DNA of 64,000 nt, from the NCBI RefSeq assembly GCF_018614415.1, contig NZ_JAGGOO010000069.1:26902-90901 (forward strand). The letters run 5' to 3'. The notes beneath the pieces are model-generated. The model ran no database searches and had not been told where the DNA came from. It was given only the letters and a program-made list of their open reading frames with translations. The number at the start of each line of letters is the position of its first letter. The first letter of the stretch is position 1. The position numbers and the translations under genes were made by a program. This DNA is from Streptomyces sp. ISL-12. GTDB lineage: Bacteria > Actinomycetota > Actinomycetes > Streptomycetales > Streptomycetaceae. Below, piece after piece: positions 24,041 to 30,630 of this stretch.

Positions 24041-24223
24041 ATGGCGATGAGCAACAAGACGATGTTCCGATGGGCGGCGCTCAGCGTGGGTACTGGCGGA
24101 GTCACCGTCGGACTGATGATCTCGGGTCCCGTCGGATGGGCCCTGGTCGCGTTCGAGTGCTTCGTAGCGGGCCTGATCGTGCTCCTGACGTTCATCCCGG
24201 CGCGTCAGAGCGACGCCAAGTAG
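24041..24223 (+). CDS. Small membrane protein
   Basis: 60 residues from ATG 24041 after AGGAGGAGAG (ATG 24047 also possible). Two hydrophobic segments, about residues 11-30 and 33-53, predict a two-span hairpin. Lies just before the tRNA-like sequence. Function unknown. Confidence 0.55.
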   Translation: MAMSNKTMFRWAALSVGTGGVTVGLMISGPVGWALVAFECFVAGLIVLLTFIPARQSDAK

Positions 24224-24229
24224 CAGTTC

Positions 24230-24306
24230 GCCCCGTCTAGGCATCGCCCGACCAACCCGGCACCCCCAGTGCCGGCGGGCGCGCGGTTCGAATCCGCGGC
24301 GGGGCA
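24230..24306 (+). tRNA. tRNA-like sequence, degenerate
   Basis: 77 bases with a complete 7-bp acceptor stem (GCCCCGT/GCGGGGC, discriminator A) and a perfect T arm (CGCGG, loop TTCGAAT, CCGCG). The anticodon-type stem is CGGCA/TGCCG with loop CCCCCAG, giving CCC if seven bases. Against a functional tRNA: no convincing D stem, C in place of U33, and no encoded CCA. It could be a decayed phage tRNA or a tRNA mimic. Confidence 0.45.
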
Positions 24307-24333
24307 CTCGAAGAACCCCGAGGAGGAGAGACG

Positions 24334-24489
24334 ATGCACAACTTCACCGTCGAGACCTACGACCACAGCAACGGGGAGGAGCAGGAGCAGACGTTCACCG
24401 ACGTGGACGAGGCCGTTGCGGAGTTCAAGCGGCGCGCACTGCTGATGAGTGACTCGTTCTCCGTCGTGCTTCGCCGGGAGGTGGACTGA
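24334..24489 (+). CDS. Small hypothetical phage protein
   Basis: 51 codons from ATG 24334 after GAGGAGGAGAG to TGA 24487-24489. Mixed: beta N-terminus, helix DVDEAVAEFKRRALLMSD, final strand SVVLRREVD. Good RBS and tight spacing to the next gene. Confidence 0.55.
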   Translation: MHNFTVETYDHSNGEEQEQTFTDVDEAVAEFKRRALLMSDSFSVVLRREVD

Positions 24490-24491
24490 CC

Positions 24492-24641
24492 ATGCGACGC
24501 AACCCCAACGACGACGCCATCCGCGCAGCCTTCGACCGGTTCCACACCACGGCGTCGACGTCCCGCAAGGCGGCCGTCGCCCAGCTCCACACCGACATGA
24601 AGCGCGCCGGGGGACCGGTGCCAGAGAAGGACGAGTCATGA
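24492..24641 (+). CDS. Small basic hypothetical protein
   Basis: 49 codons from ATG 24492, two bases after the preceding stop. Helical and basic (AIRAAFDRFHTTASTSRKAA). Its stop overlaps the next ATG (24638). Function unknown. Confidence 0.5.
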   Translation: MRRNPNDDAIRAAFDRFHTTASTSRKAAVAQLHTDMKRAGGPVPEKDES

Positions 24642-25672
24642 TCTACGAACTCGCCGACGGCCTCCGCGTCGAGGCCGTCACCAACACGACCCACACCGAC
24701 TTCACCGCCTACCTCTTCGACCCGACCCGGCGCGTCCTCTCCACCTGGCGTCTCACGGGGGACGAGGCGGAGAGGTCCGTCCGCGCACTGGAGACCCTCG
24801 ACGGCATCCGCTTCGAGCGGGAGTGCAACGGCGCGCCGCCAGCCACGTCGGCATCGCCCACCCTGAAGTACAAGGATGGTGACGTCGTGCACGTCGGCAG
24901 CGATGTGACCGGACAGCAGTGGGACATGACGGGTGTCGTCGCCTGGCTCTTCCCCGACAGCTCATACCCCTACGCTGTCGAGATCCCGGGAAGGTTCGGC
25001 TACGCCCGATTCGCGGCCGACGAGGTGTCGGAGCCGCTCGCCACCACGGGCCGCCCCTCCCGGCTCCCCTTCCGGGCCGGCCTCGTCGCTGCCTCCGTCA
25101 CCACCGTCGCAGCCATGGCGGTCGTCCTGGCCCCCGATGCTCAGGCGCCGGACTACCCACGCTTGAAGGACGTCGTCTCCGCCCCGGTCGTGACACCGTC
25201 GCCCGCCTCCCCGTCGCCGTACCGCCCGGAGCCGCGCGAGCCCCGGCAGACGACGCGGGATGAGGAGCGCAAGACACTGACGCCGACTCCGTCCCCGACG
25301 ATCGCCAAGCCGTCGAAGACCCCCGCCACGAAGCACCCCATCGCCCAGCCGCCTGCGGACATCCGCATCACCTTCTACCGTGACTGCACGGGCCACGCTC
25401 AGCAGTGCATCGACGCTGGCTCTCTGACGATGTACGCGGGCAACATCCTCGCTGGCCACAACTACGACGGCTACCAGTGGCTCTCCCGAGTCCCCGTCGG
25501 ACGCACGGTCCGGGTCATCTCCGGCCCGCTCGCGGGGACGTACGAGGTCTACGACCACTACCGCATCAACCGCCAGGGCGGGGCCATCCCCGCCTTCCCT
25601 GGTAGCCCGGATCTCGTGCTCCAGAGCTGCGAGGGGGCGGGGACGGGGTTCAGCCTGCTGCGGAGGGCGTAG
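24638..25672 (+). CDS. Membrane-anchored protein with C-terminal sortase-like domain
   Basis: 344 residues. The N-terminal ~140 residues look cytoplasmic and beta-rich. A hydrophobic segment at ~143-165 (GLVAASVTTVAAMAVVLAP) is followed by a Pro/Ser/Thr linker (~166-245). The C-terminal domain resembles a sortase barrel: LTMYAGNILAGHNYDG with candidate His274, WLSRVPVGRTVRVISGPLAG, YEVYDHYRI, LVLQSCEG with candidate Cys331, and Arg342. The spacing fits the sortase His-Cys-Arg triad. Substrate unknown; ATG 24638 overlaps the preceding stop. Confidence 0.65.
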   Translation: MIYELADGLRVEAVTNTTHTDFTAYLFDPTRRVLSTWRLTGDEAERSVRALETLDGIRFERECNGAPPATSASPTLKYKDGDVVHVGSDVTGQQWDMTGVVAWLFPDSSYPYAVEIPGRFGYARFAADEVSEPLATTGRPSRLPFRAGLVAASVTTVAAMAVVLAPDAQAPDYPRLKDVVSAPVVTPSPASPSPYRPEPREPRQTTRDEERKTLTPTPSPTIAKPSKTPATKHPIAQPPADIRITFYRDCTGHAQQCIDAGSLTMYAGNILAGHNYDGYQWLSRVPVGRTVRVISGPLAGTYEVYDHYRINRQGGAIPAFPGSPDLVLQSCEGAGTGFSLLRRA

Positions 25673-25675
25673 AAG

Positions 25676-25735
25676 CGTCAGTCGACTGACGGATCTCCCC
25701 CAGGGAGTTGTGGTGGTCGACATAACTGTGTCAGG
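25676..25735 (+). promoter_or_regulatory. Palindrome plus promoter-like site
   Basis: CGTCAGTCGACTGACG (25676-25691) is a perfect palindrome sharing GTCGAC with the 2879 site. Its centre lies ~37 bp upstream of ACATAA (25720-25725), close to the spacing in the 64-bp repeats. Flanking GTTGTGGTGGTCGACATAAC is clearly related to them. Likely promoter for the gene at 25775. Confidence 0.6.
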
Positions 25736-25774
25736 ACGAAGGCACAGCGTAAGGAACTAGCGGAGGAGAACGAC

Positions 25775-26260
25775 ATGACGGACATCGACTTTGAGAACGC
25801 CGCCCGATGCGTCGCCCGTTACGAGGCGCTCCGCAAGGCCGTGCGCGCTCGCAAGTACACCGACCGCCCCGGCGCGGACTGGAGCCTCTCGTCCTGCGCG
25901 GAGCTGCCGGAGTACTACTACGGCCGCAACAAGGTGATGATCTCCTCCACGGAGGACGGGAACGCCTTCGAGGTCCTCGTCTTCAACCGGGGTCGTCAGG
26001 TCCACAGCAAGGCGTACAAGACGATCGACGCGGCGTTCCGCAACGGCGAGAAGTTCGCCGACGTTGAGTACCCGGCGCCGGCACCGAAGGTGGAGGAGCC
26101 GACGGCGGAAGAAACCGTCGAGAATGCGTCGGTCGTCGAGGAGTCGTCTACGGTGACCGCAGCCGTTGAGAGCCTGGACGAGGACGTCACCACGCCTGCG
26201 ACCTACTTCGACCCGGAGCTGTCCTACTTCGCCGACGGGACGTCCGTCGTCATGCGCTGA
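25775..26260 (+). CDS. Hypothetical phage protein
   Basis: 161 residues from ATG 25775 after GGAGGAG. A globular N-terminus (ENAARCVARYEALRKAVRAR; FEVLVFNRGRQVHSKAY) is followed by an acidic, Val/Thr/Glu-rich low-complexity stretch and a short C-terminal block. No family recognised. Confidence 0.55.
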   Translation: MTDIDFENAARCVARYEALRKAVRARKYTDRPGADWSLSSCAELPEYYYGRNKVMISSTEDGNAFEVLVFNRGRQVHSKAYKTIDAAFRNGEKFADVEYPAPAPKVEEPTAEETVENASVVEESSTVTAAVESLDEDVTTPATYFDPELSYFADGTSVVMR

Positions 26261-26268
26261 TCGCCGAA

Positions 26269-26332
26269 GGTCCGTAAAACGACTCACGGAACTTTGCCGT
26301 CAGGGGTTGTGTCGCTCGACATATGTCTGTCA
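26269..26332 (+). repeat. 64-bp exact repeat (copy 2): inverted repeat plus promoter-like site
   Basis: Identical to 23387-23450, including GGTCCGT-N10-ACGGAAC, TGTCGCTCGACA and ACATAT (26319-26324). Stands before the gene at 26371. The sequence beyond both ends differs, so the conserved unit is sharply bounded. Confidence 0.75.
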
Positions 26333-26370
26333 GGATACGAGTAACGCAAGGCACTCACGGAGGGAACACC

Positions 26371-27192
26371 ATGAAGCGCGAGACCTACAAGGGCCGGAAG
26401 ATCAAGGTCGTCGCTGGCCGTGGCGCTGACTGGGGGTACACCCGCATCACCCTGAACGGCGTCGACATGGGCAAGTGGACGCAGAGCGAGGACGAGGCGC
26501 TCCGGTCCACCCGCGGCACCATCGACCACGCGGACGAGGTCGGCGCCTCCAGCGGTCGCTACAGCGCCGAGTGGTACGCCCCCGGTACCTACGAGTTGTG
26601 CGACGAGGGACACGCGAAGGAGATCGGTGGCGAGTGCGGGCACCACTACTGCATCGCGCAGCGCGCGGCAGCCTCTCCGGTCGTCGACGAGCCGGCGGAG
26701 GAAACACCCGTCGAGCGGTACAAGCACATGTCGTTCGCGCTGTCCACTCTGAAGCGCATCCACCCGGACGAGCGCACCGCAGAGCAGCGCGAGGAGATCC
26801 GTACGCTGAACGCCGACCTGACGGAGCTGCTTTCCACTCCGCCAGCGGGTTACGCCGTGCCGAAGGCCGTGTCCGACCTGTTGTCCTTCGCGGAGGCGCA
26901 CGGGTGGCGCACGTCGGCCCTGTGGACGGCGCCGGGGTACGAGGGAGAGCCCTTCCTGAACGTCCAGGTCGGCAGGCTCGTCCCCGTCAACGAGAGGGGG
27001 AACTACCGGGGCGACCGCTGGATGTACAGCCTCACGTGGCACTCGCGCGACTGCGCTCCGGGCAAGGTCCGTCGCTTCGGCCAAGGGACGGCTGTGACGC
27101 CGGACAACCCTGCGACGCGCGGCGCTCCGTCGGTCAATGCCATACGCGAAGTGATCGCGGAGAACTCCGAGAGCGTCAGCGTCGCCGCTTAG
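26371..27192 (+). CDS. Hypothetical phage protein with possible zinc site
   Basis: 273 residues from ATG 26371 after GGAGGG. An N-terminal beta region (YKGRKIKVVAGRGADWGYTR) is followed by YELCDEGHAKEIGGECGHHY-C, which looks like a zinc-binding cluster. Then come a helical linker and a C-terminal domain with WMYSLTWHSRDCAPGK. Controlled by the repeat cassette at 26269. Function unknown. Confidence 0.55.
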   Translation: MKRETYKGRKIKVVAGRGADWGYTRITLNGVDMGKWTQSEDEALRSTRGTIDHADEVGASSGRYSAEWYAPGTYELCDEGHAKEIGGECGHHYCIAQRAAASPVVDEPAEETPVERYKHMSFALSTLKRIHPDERTAEQREEIRTLNADLTELLSTPPAGYAVPKAVSDLLSFAEAHGWRTSALWTAPGYEGEPFLNVQVGRLVPVNERGNYRGDRWMYSLTWHSRDCAPGKVRRFGQGTAVTPDNPATRGAPSVNAIREVIAENSESVSVAA

Positions 27193-27240
27193 CCGGAGCC
27201 CCACGCGAGCCCCTGTCAATTCCGGTGACAGGGGCTCCGG
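27193..27240 (+). terminator. Hairpin with two alternative pairings
   Basis: GAGCCCCTGTCA (27207-27218) and TGACAGGGGCTC (27226-27237) form a perfect 12-bp stem. GGGGCTCCGG (27231-27240) can instead pair with CCGGAGCCCC (27193-27202). Probably a terminator after the gene at 26371; no T run. Confidence 0.6.
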
Positions 27241-27277
27241 TTCACCACTCACAACTCACGCACACTCACGAGGAGCC

Positions 27278-27910
27278 ATGAGAACACTCCGCCGGCTTGA
27301 CCCCCTCCTGATCCAAGCCGTCATCGCAGCCGCACTCTCCTTCGCGCACATCCACGACATCGCGGAGGCCGCGGGTCAGACGGGATGGAAGGCGTGGGCC
27401 TACCCCGTGTCCGTGGACGTCCTCCTCGTCATGGCCTGGAAGCGGCTCCGGGAGGCGGAGGAGGGTGAGCCCACGTCGGCTCCGCGGCTGTGGTTCTGGC
27501 TCTCCCTCGCGGCGTCCATGAGCGCCAACGTCGCCACGGCCGGCGTCATCGACCTGGAGCACCCCCCGGCGATGCTCCGCGTCCTCGTCGCTGCCTGGCC
27601 CGTGTTGGCGTTCTTCGGTGGATCGCTGCTCGTCCACTCGCGCAAGGCACCCACGGAGGAGCCGCCGGAGGCCGCTGGAGAGCCGGAGACGGAGCCGATG
27701 GAGGAAGGAACCCCGGAGCCCGTGGCGGAGCCTCCTGCGCCCACCCTGGCAACCTACGCGGAGGCTGCGGCCATCGCAGGAGTGACCGACACGACGATCC
27801 GCGGCGCCGCCAACGGTGGCCGGCTCGTCAAGTACCAGACCAACGAAGGGCCGCGCGTCGACCTCGACCAGGTCCGTAAGGTCTACAACAAGCGCCCTGT
27901 GGGCGCGTGA
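27278..27910 (+). CDS. DUF2637-family membrane protein with C-terminal DNA-binding-like helix
   Basis: 210 residues. The N-terminal half has the DUF2637 pattern seen in actinobacterial plasmids and integrative elements: IQAVIAAALSFAHIHDIAEA, WAYPVSVDVLLVMAWKR, then spans in WFWLSLAASMSANVATAGV and VLVAAWPVLAFFGGSLLVHS. A Pro/Glu linker leads to a MerR/excisionase-like unit (TYAEAAAIAGVTDTTIRGAA; RVDLDQVRKVYNK). It may tie membrane location to DNA binding. The excisionase resemblance is weak. Confidence 0.7.
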   Translation: MRTLRRLDPLLIQAVIAAALSFAHIHDIAEAAGQTGWKAWAYPVSVDVLLVMAWKRLREAEEGEPTSAPRLWFWLSLAASMSANVATAGVIDLEHPPAMLRVLVAAWPVLAFFGGSLLVHSRKAPTEEPPEAAGEPETEPMEEGTPEPVAEPPAPTLATYAEAAAIAGVTDTTIRGAANGGRLVKYQTNEGPRVDLDQVRKVYNKRPVGA

Positions 27911-27920
27911 AGGAGAGATC

Positions 27921-28214
27921 ATGCCGACGAGCAATGTAACGACCGTCAAGGGCGGCAATCGCACCGAAACTGACGTAACCGTCGAGGACGGCGAGATTCA
28001 GGTGTCTGCATACGCGGGTGATTACGCGCCTGCGACGTCCGCCTACCACACTCCCGCGCAGGCCCGCGAACTCGCTGCCACTCTCCTCCGTGCAGCCGAC
28101 GAGGCGGAGGGGGTGCCGCATCTGCCAGACGTGATCAAGAAGTTCATGGACGAGCACCCCGGATGGTCGCCGACCGGTCGTCAACTGAGCGACTGGAAGC
28201 CCCCGATGCAGTAA
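27921..28214 (+). CDS. Hypothetical protein
   Basis: 97 residues from ATG 27921 after AAGGAGAG. Beta start (TTVKGGNRTETDVTVEDGEI), helix TPAQARELAATLLRAADEAE and a polar C-terminus. Ends at the bidirectional terminator before the leftward DUF397 gene. Confidence 0.55.
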   Translation: MPTSNVTTVKGGNRTETDVTVEDGEIQVSAYAGDYAPATSAYHTPAQARELAATLLRAADEAEGVPHLPDVIKKFMDEHPGWSPTGRQLSDWKPPMQ

Positions 28215-28221
28215 CCACCAC

Positions 28222-28254
28222 GAAGGCCCCCGCCATCAGGCAGGGGCCTTCTTT
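28222..28254. terminator. Bidirectional terminator between convergent genes
   Basis: GAAGGCCCC (28222-28230) pairs with GGGGCCTTC (28243-28251), followed by TTT on the + strand and preceded by A-containing sequence on the other side. Confidence 0.7.
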
Positions 28255-28269
28255 GCGTTGTGGGCTAGG

Positions 28270-28482
28270 TCAGACGTCGCCGCGCTTCAGGGCGTCGACG
28301 AACACGCCCCAGTGGGTGTCACCGAAGACGAGCGCCGGGCCGGCGGGCATCTTCGAGTCGCGCACGGGCAGAGCCGCGGGGACGGCGCCGTAAGCGACCT
28401 CGACACAGTCCCCCTGGTTGCCGCTGTACGTGGACTTGGTCCAGGCGAAGTTGGACGCGGAGGAGTCGGGAATGATCATCAT
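28270..28482 (-). CDS. DUF397 protein
   Basis: 70 residues. It has the full DUF397 signature: FAWTKSTYSGNQGDCVEVA, LPVRDSKMPAGPALVF, HWGVFVDALKRG. DUF397 proteins are small partners of XRE/DUF5753 regulators in Streptomyces and probably modulate them. It directly follows, and touches, the XRE gene. Confidence 0.85.
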   Translation of the reverse strand: MMIIPDSSASNFAWTKSTYSGNQGDCVEVAYGAVPAALPVRDSKMPAGPALVFGDTHWGVFVDALKRGDV

Positions 28483-29372
28483 CAGATGCTGTCCTTCAGT
28501 CGTTCTATGAGGTCGGCCGATTCGTCGAAGGGCATCGCCGCCGCGCGTAGCCGCTCGAAGGCGCTGCCGTATCGACTTACTTCCGGATGATCCTCGACGT
28601 ACAGGGCATTCGTCAGGTTCTCCAGGTAGACGACGTCGAGATCTGCCGTCTCCGGGAAGCCGAACAGCACGAAGCTACCCATCAGCCCCACATGCGGTGA
28701 GGCGTCGAGCGGAAGCACCTGTATCGAGACATTCGGAAGCTCTTGTCGGTCGAGCAGCGATTGGAGCTGCTCCTTCATGACCTTTGGTTGGCTCTTCACC
28801 CGCGGGTGGAGCGCAGCCTCATGGATGACGGCCCACAGCTCCAGCGGCTCTGGGCGGGTGAGGACCGACTGACGGGCCATGCGCACCTCTGCCAGGCGGT
28901 TGACCTCGTCGGCCGTCGACGTCATGCCCGTCGCGCTCAGGGTGGCGCGCGCATAGGCGACTGTCTGAAGGAGCCCCGGAATGAGCGTGGACTGATACGA
29001 GCGCATCGACTGCGCGTCAGCCTCCAGGCTGATCAAGTCCGCGTACGCTGGGGAGATCAAGTCTTTGTATGTCTGCCACCACCCGCGCCGGCTGCCGTGC
29101 CGGGCGATGGAGCGGAGGACGGTGCGGAGGGCTTCGTCCTCAACATTGTAGAGGTTCAGCAGCGCGTCAAGGTCGTCGGGCTTGATCCCGAGGCGGCCCA
29201 GCTCGACGCGACCGATCTTGGATTCCGGCATCGACGTACGTGCAGCAACGTCTTCAAGTTTCAGCCCCTGGGCGACTCGCAACTGACGCAGCTTCGCCCC
29301 AAGTTGCCGCTTGCGCACTGTTGGCTCACCCACTGCGCCCACTTGTCCCCCATCCTCTGGTCTCTTCGCCAT
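28482..29372 (-). CDS. XRE-family regulator with DUF5753 sensory domain
   Basis: 296 residues. An N-terminal helix-turn-helix (LGAKLRQLRVAQGLKLEDVA; SMPESKIGRVELGR, ~residues 24-60) is followed by the DUF5753 region with GWWQTYKDLISPAYADLISL, SYQSTLIPGLLQTVAYAR and NVSIQVLPLDASPHVGLMGS. Such pairs act as ligand- or partner-controlled DNA-binding regulators. The divergent spacer 29373-29579 has repeated TGCAGT motifs that could be its operators. It is a candidate for prophage maintenance control, but this is not shown. Confidence 0.85.
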   Translation of the reverse strand: MAKRPEDGGQVGAVGEPTVRKRQLGAKLRQLRVAQGLKLEDVAARTSMPESKIGRVELGRLGIKPDDLDALLNLYNVEDEALRTVLRSIARHGSRRGWWQTYKDLISPAYADLISLEADAQSMRSYQSTLIPGLLQTVAYARATLSATGMTSTADEVNRLAEVRMARQSVLTRPEPLELWAVIHEAALHPRVKSQPKVMKEQLQSLLDRQELPNVSIQVLPLDASPHVGLMGSFVLFGFPETADLDVVYLENLTNALYVEDHPEVSRYGSAFERLRAAAMPFDESADLIERLKDSI

Positions 29373-29579
29373 CTTCCCGCCGCTGGGGCGGTACGGCTAC
29401 ACAGCCTCCCACAGTCGGAGAGGCGGAGAGTGATCAGACTGCTTTTTTGCAGTCATCGACTGCCCACTTGCAATTGCAGTGCGGGGCCGACACACTTGAA
29501 GTGCCATTCCGCACACGGCACGTGACGAAATGCGCTTTAGTGCAGTTGTGCCGTGTGCTCGACCTAGGGAGGTGCAGGG
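29373..29579. promoter_or_regulatory. Divergent regulatory region with TGCAGT array and long inverted repeat
   Basis: Gene-free 207 bp between the leftward XRE gene and rightward small genes. TGCAGT occurs at 29448, 29475 and 29541. GACTGC/GCAGTC arms flank a T run at 29437-29454, and GCAGTCATCGACTGC (29449-29463) and TGCAATTGCA (29469-29478) are palindromic. GCACACGGCAC (29511-29521) and GTGCCGTGTGC (29548-29558) form a separate 11-bp inverted repeat. The array is consistent with autoregulation. Confidence 0.55.
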
Positions 29580-29801
29580 ATGGCGTTAGAGACAGTGATC
29601 CGGAAACCGGTTCAGCTCACTGACCCCTTGGCGCGACGAGTCGAACCGGTACCCGGCTGCCGGCAGTGTGCGTCTCTGTTCCGTCGATTGACGGAGGCGG
29701 AGGACCCTCGGCGTCCTGAGTTCAATCCCTCCCGAGCGTCGGATCTACGGGTGTGGATTTCCCGGCACCCTCACGAGGGGGATCAGGAGGGAAAGACGTG
29801 A
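29580..29801 (+). CDS. Small hypothetical protein linked to XRE/DUF397 loci
   Basis: 73 residues from ATG 29580 after GGAGGTGCAGG. One C-x-x-C (CRQCASLFRRL) and a polar C-terminus with VWISRHPHEGD. Similar small proteins accompany XRE/DUF397 genes in Streptomyces. Overlaps the next gene. Function unknown. Confidence 0.6.
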   Translation: MALETVIRKPVQLTDPLARRVEPVPGCRQCASLFRRLTEAEDPRRPEFNPSRASDLRVWISRHPHEGDQEGKT

Positions 29802-30019
29802 GCAACACGCCGGCCGTCGGGACGGTCATGTTCGACACGGCCCGGAACCGCGTAGGGGAGTACCGGGACCGGGTCGGCACGCGCGTCTACCTCCGTCCCG
29901 TCGGGGGTGGGAAGGAATGGACCGCCGACCCGAAGTACGTTCGGGAGGCGACGTCCGTGGAGATGCTGTCCGTCCGCGTGGCGAAAGCCAACGCGCGTTC
30001 CCGCGGGGAGATCTCGTGA
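29798..30019 (+). CDS. Small hypothetical protein
   Basis: 73 residues from GTG 29798 after AGGAGGG. The pattern VGTVMFDTARNRVGEYRD, VYLRPVGGGKEWTADP, LSVRVAKANARSRG is common in small proteins next to Streptomyces XRE genes. Beta-rich; function unknown. Overlaps the next gene by GTGA. Confidence 0.6.
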   Translation: MSNTPAVGTVMFDTARNRVGEYRDRVGTRVYLRPVGGGKEWTADPKYVREATSVEMLSVRVAKANARSRGEIS

Positions 30020-30261
30020 CTGTTGAGCAGTTCCCGCTGATACACGTCAACCAGACGCTGAACGACCTGCCCACTGTGAAGTACGTCGGGTGCATGCAGT
30101 GCATTGAGTTGGCGCAGATCACCGACGGCGTGAACCCCGTCGAGTGGGCCAAGGCGCACACAGTCCGGCAGCCATGGCACACGACGTTCCGCATCACGTC
30201 CACGGTGGACTTCAGCGTTACGCGGGACATGCGACTCCCGGTCGATCCCGTCGCCCCCTAG
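30016..30261 (+). CDS. Small hypothetical protein (DUF7848-like)
   Basis: 81 residues from GTG 30016. C-x-x-C in YVGCMQCIELAQ, then EWAKAHTVRQPWHTTFRITS, resembling small Cys/His proteins that follow the previous gene type in Streptomyces. Probably a third gene of one small operon. The 185 bp after it hold no gene I can support. Confidence 0.55.
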   Translation: MTVEQFPLIHVNQTLNDLPTVKYVGCMQCIELAQITDGVNPVEWAKAHTVRQPWHTTFRITSTVDFSVTRDMRLPVDPVAP

Positions 30262-30446
30262 ACCCGCGGACTGGGCGCCCGTGCGCCTGGCTCGCGGTGG
30301 GCGCGACGGGGGCGGGTGGCCCTTGAGGTCGGCTGGCCCAGCCCCCGTCAGCGTCCTGAAATGCCCTCGTCCTCCGCCCGTGGAACGACGAGGCTGCCCA
30401 ACCCCGGCGGATTCGCCGTCGGGAGCCACACCGAGGAGGTACGCAC

Positions 30447-30557
30447 ATGACCATGGACCTGTGCATCGCCACGGACCCGGGCGACGAGGACGACAACACG
30501 GACTTGGAGGACGGTGACGGCAAGGGGGGTAACCCCAGTCCCGGACACGGTCGCTGA
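30447..30557 (+). CDS. Very small acidic Cys-containing peptide
   Basis: 36 codons from ATG 30447 after GAGGAGGT (ATG 30453 also possible) to TGA 30555-30557. One Cys near the N-terminus (MTMDLCIATDPGDEDDNTD), then Asp/Gly-rich sequence. A strong RBS and a terminator right after it support expression as an independent unit. Nothing recognised. Confidence 0.45.
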   Translation: MTMDLCIATDPGDEDDNTDLEDGDGKGGNPSPGHGR

Positions 30558-30576
30558 CCCAGTTGAGCTGACGGGG

Positions 30577-30606
30577 CGAGCCTCCACCGTAAGGTGGGGG
30601 CTCGTT
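30577..30606 (+). terminator. Factor-independent-type hairpin
   Basis: CGAGCCTCCACC (30577-30588), loop GTAA, GGTGGGGGCTCG (30593-30604), with one T-G pair, then TT. It separates the small peptide gene from the gene at 30631. Confidence 0.7.
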
Positions 30607-30630
30607 CCATGCCGGCAGAGGGAGGCCGAT

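Noticed and set aside
24230..24306. Calling this a functional tRNA-Gly(CCC)
   Set aside because: No D stem, C at position 33 and a non-glycine-like acceptor/discriminator; retained only as tRNA-like.
20934..26292. Inverted repeats as a CRISPR array
   Set aside because: Spacing is irregular (hundreds of bases to kilobases), genes lie between the copies, and no cas genes are present.
28482..29372. Firm assignment of the XRE gene as the phage immunity repressor
   Set aside because: XRE/DUF5753-DUF397 pairs are widespread chromosomal regulators and could be a passenger. No direct link to the dispersed inverted repeats is visible.
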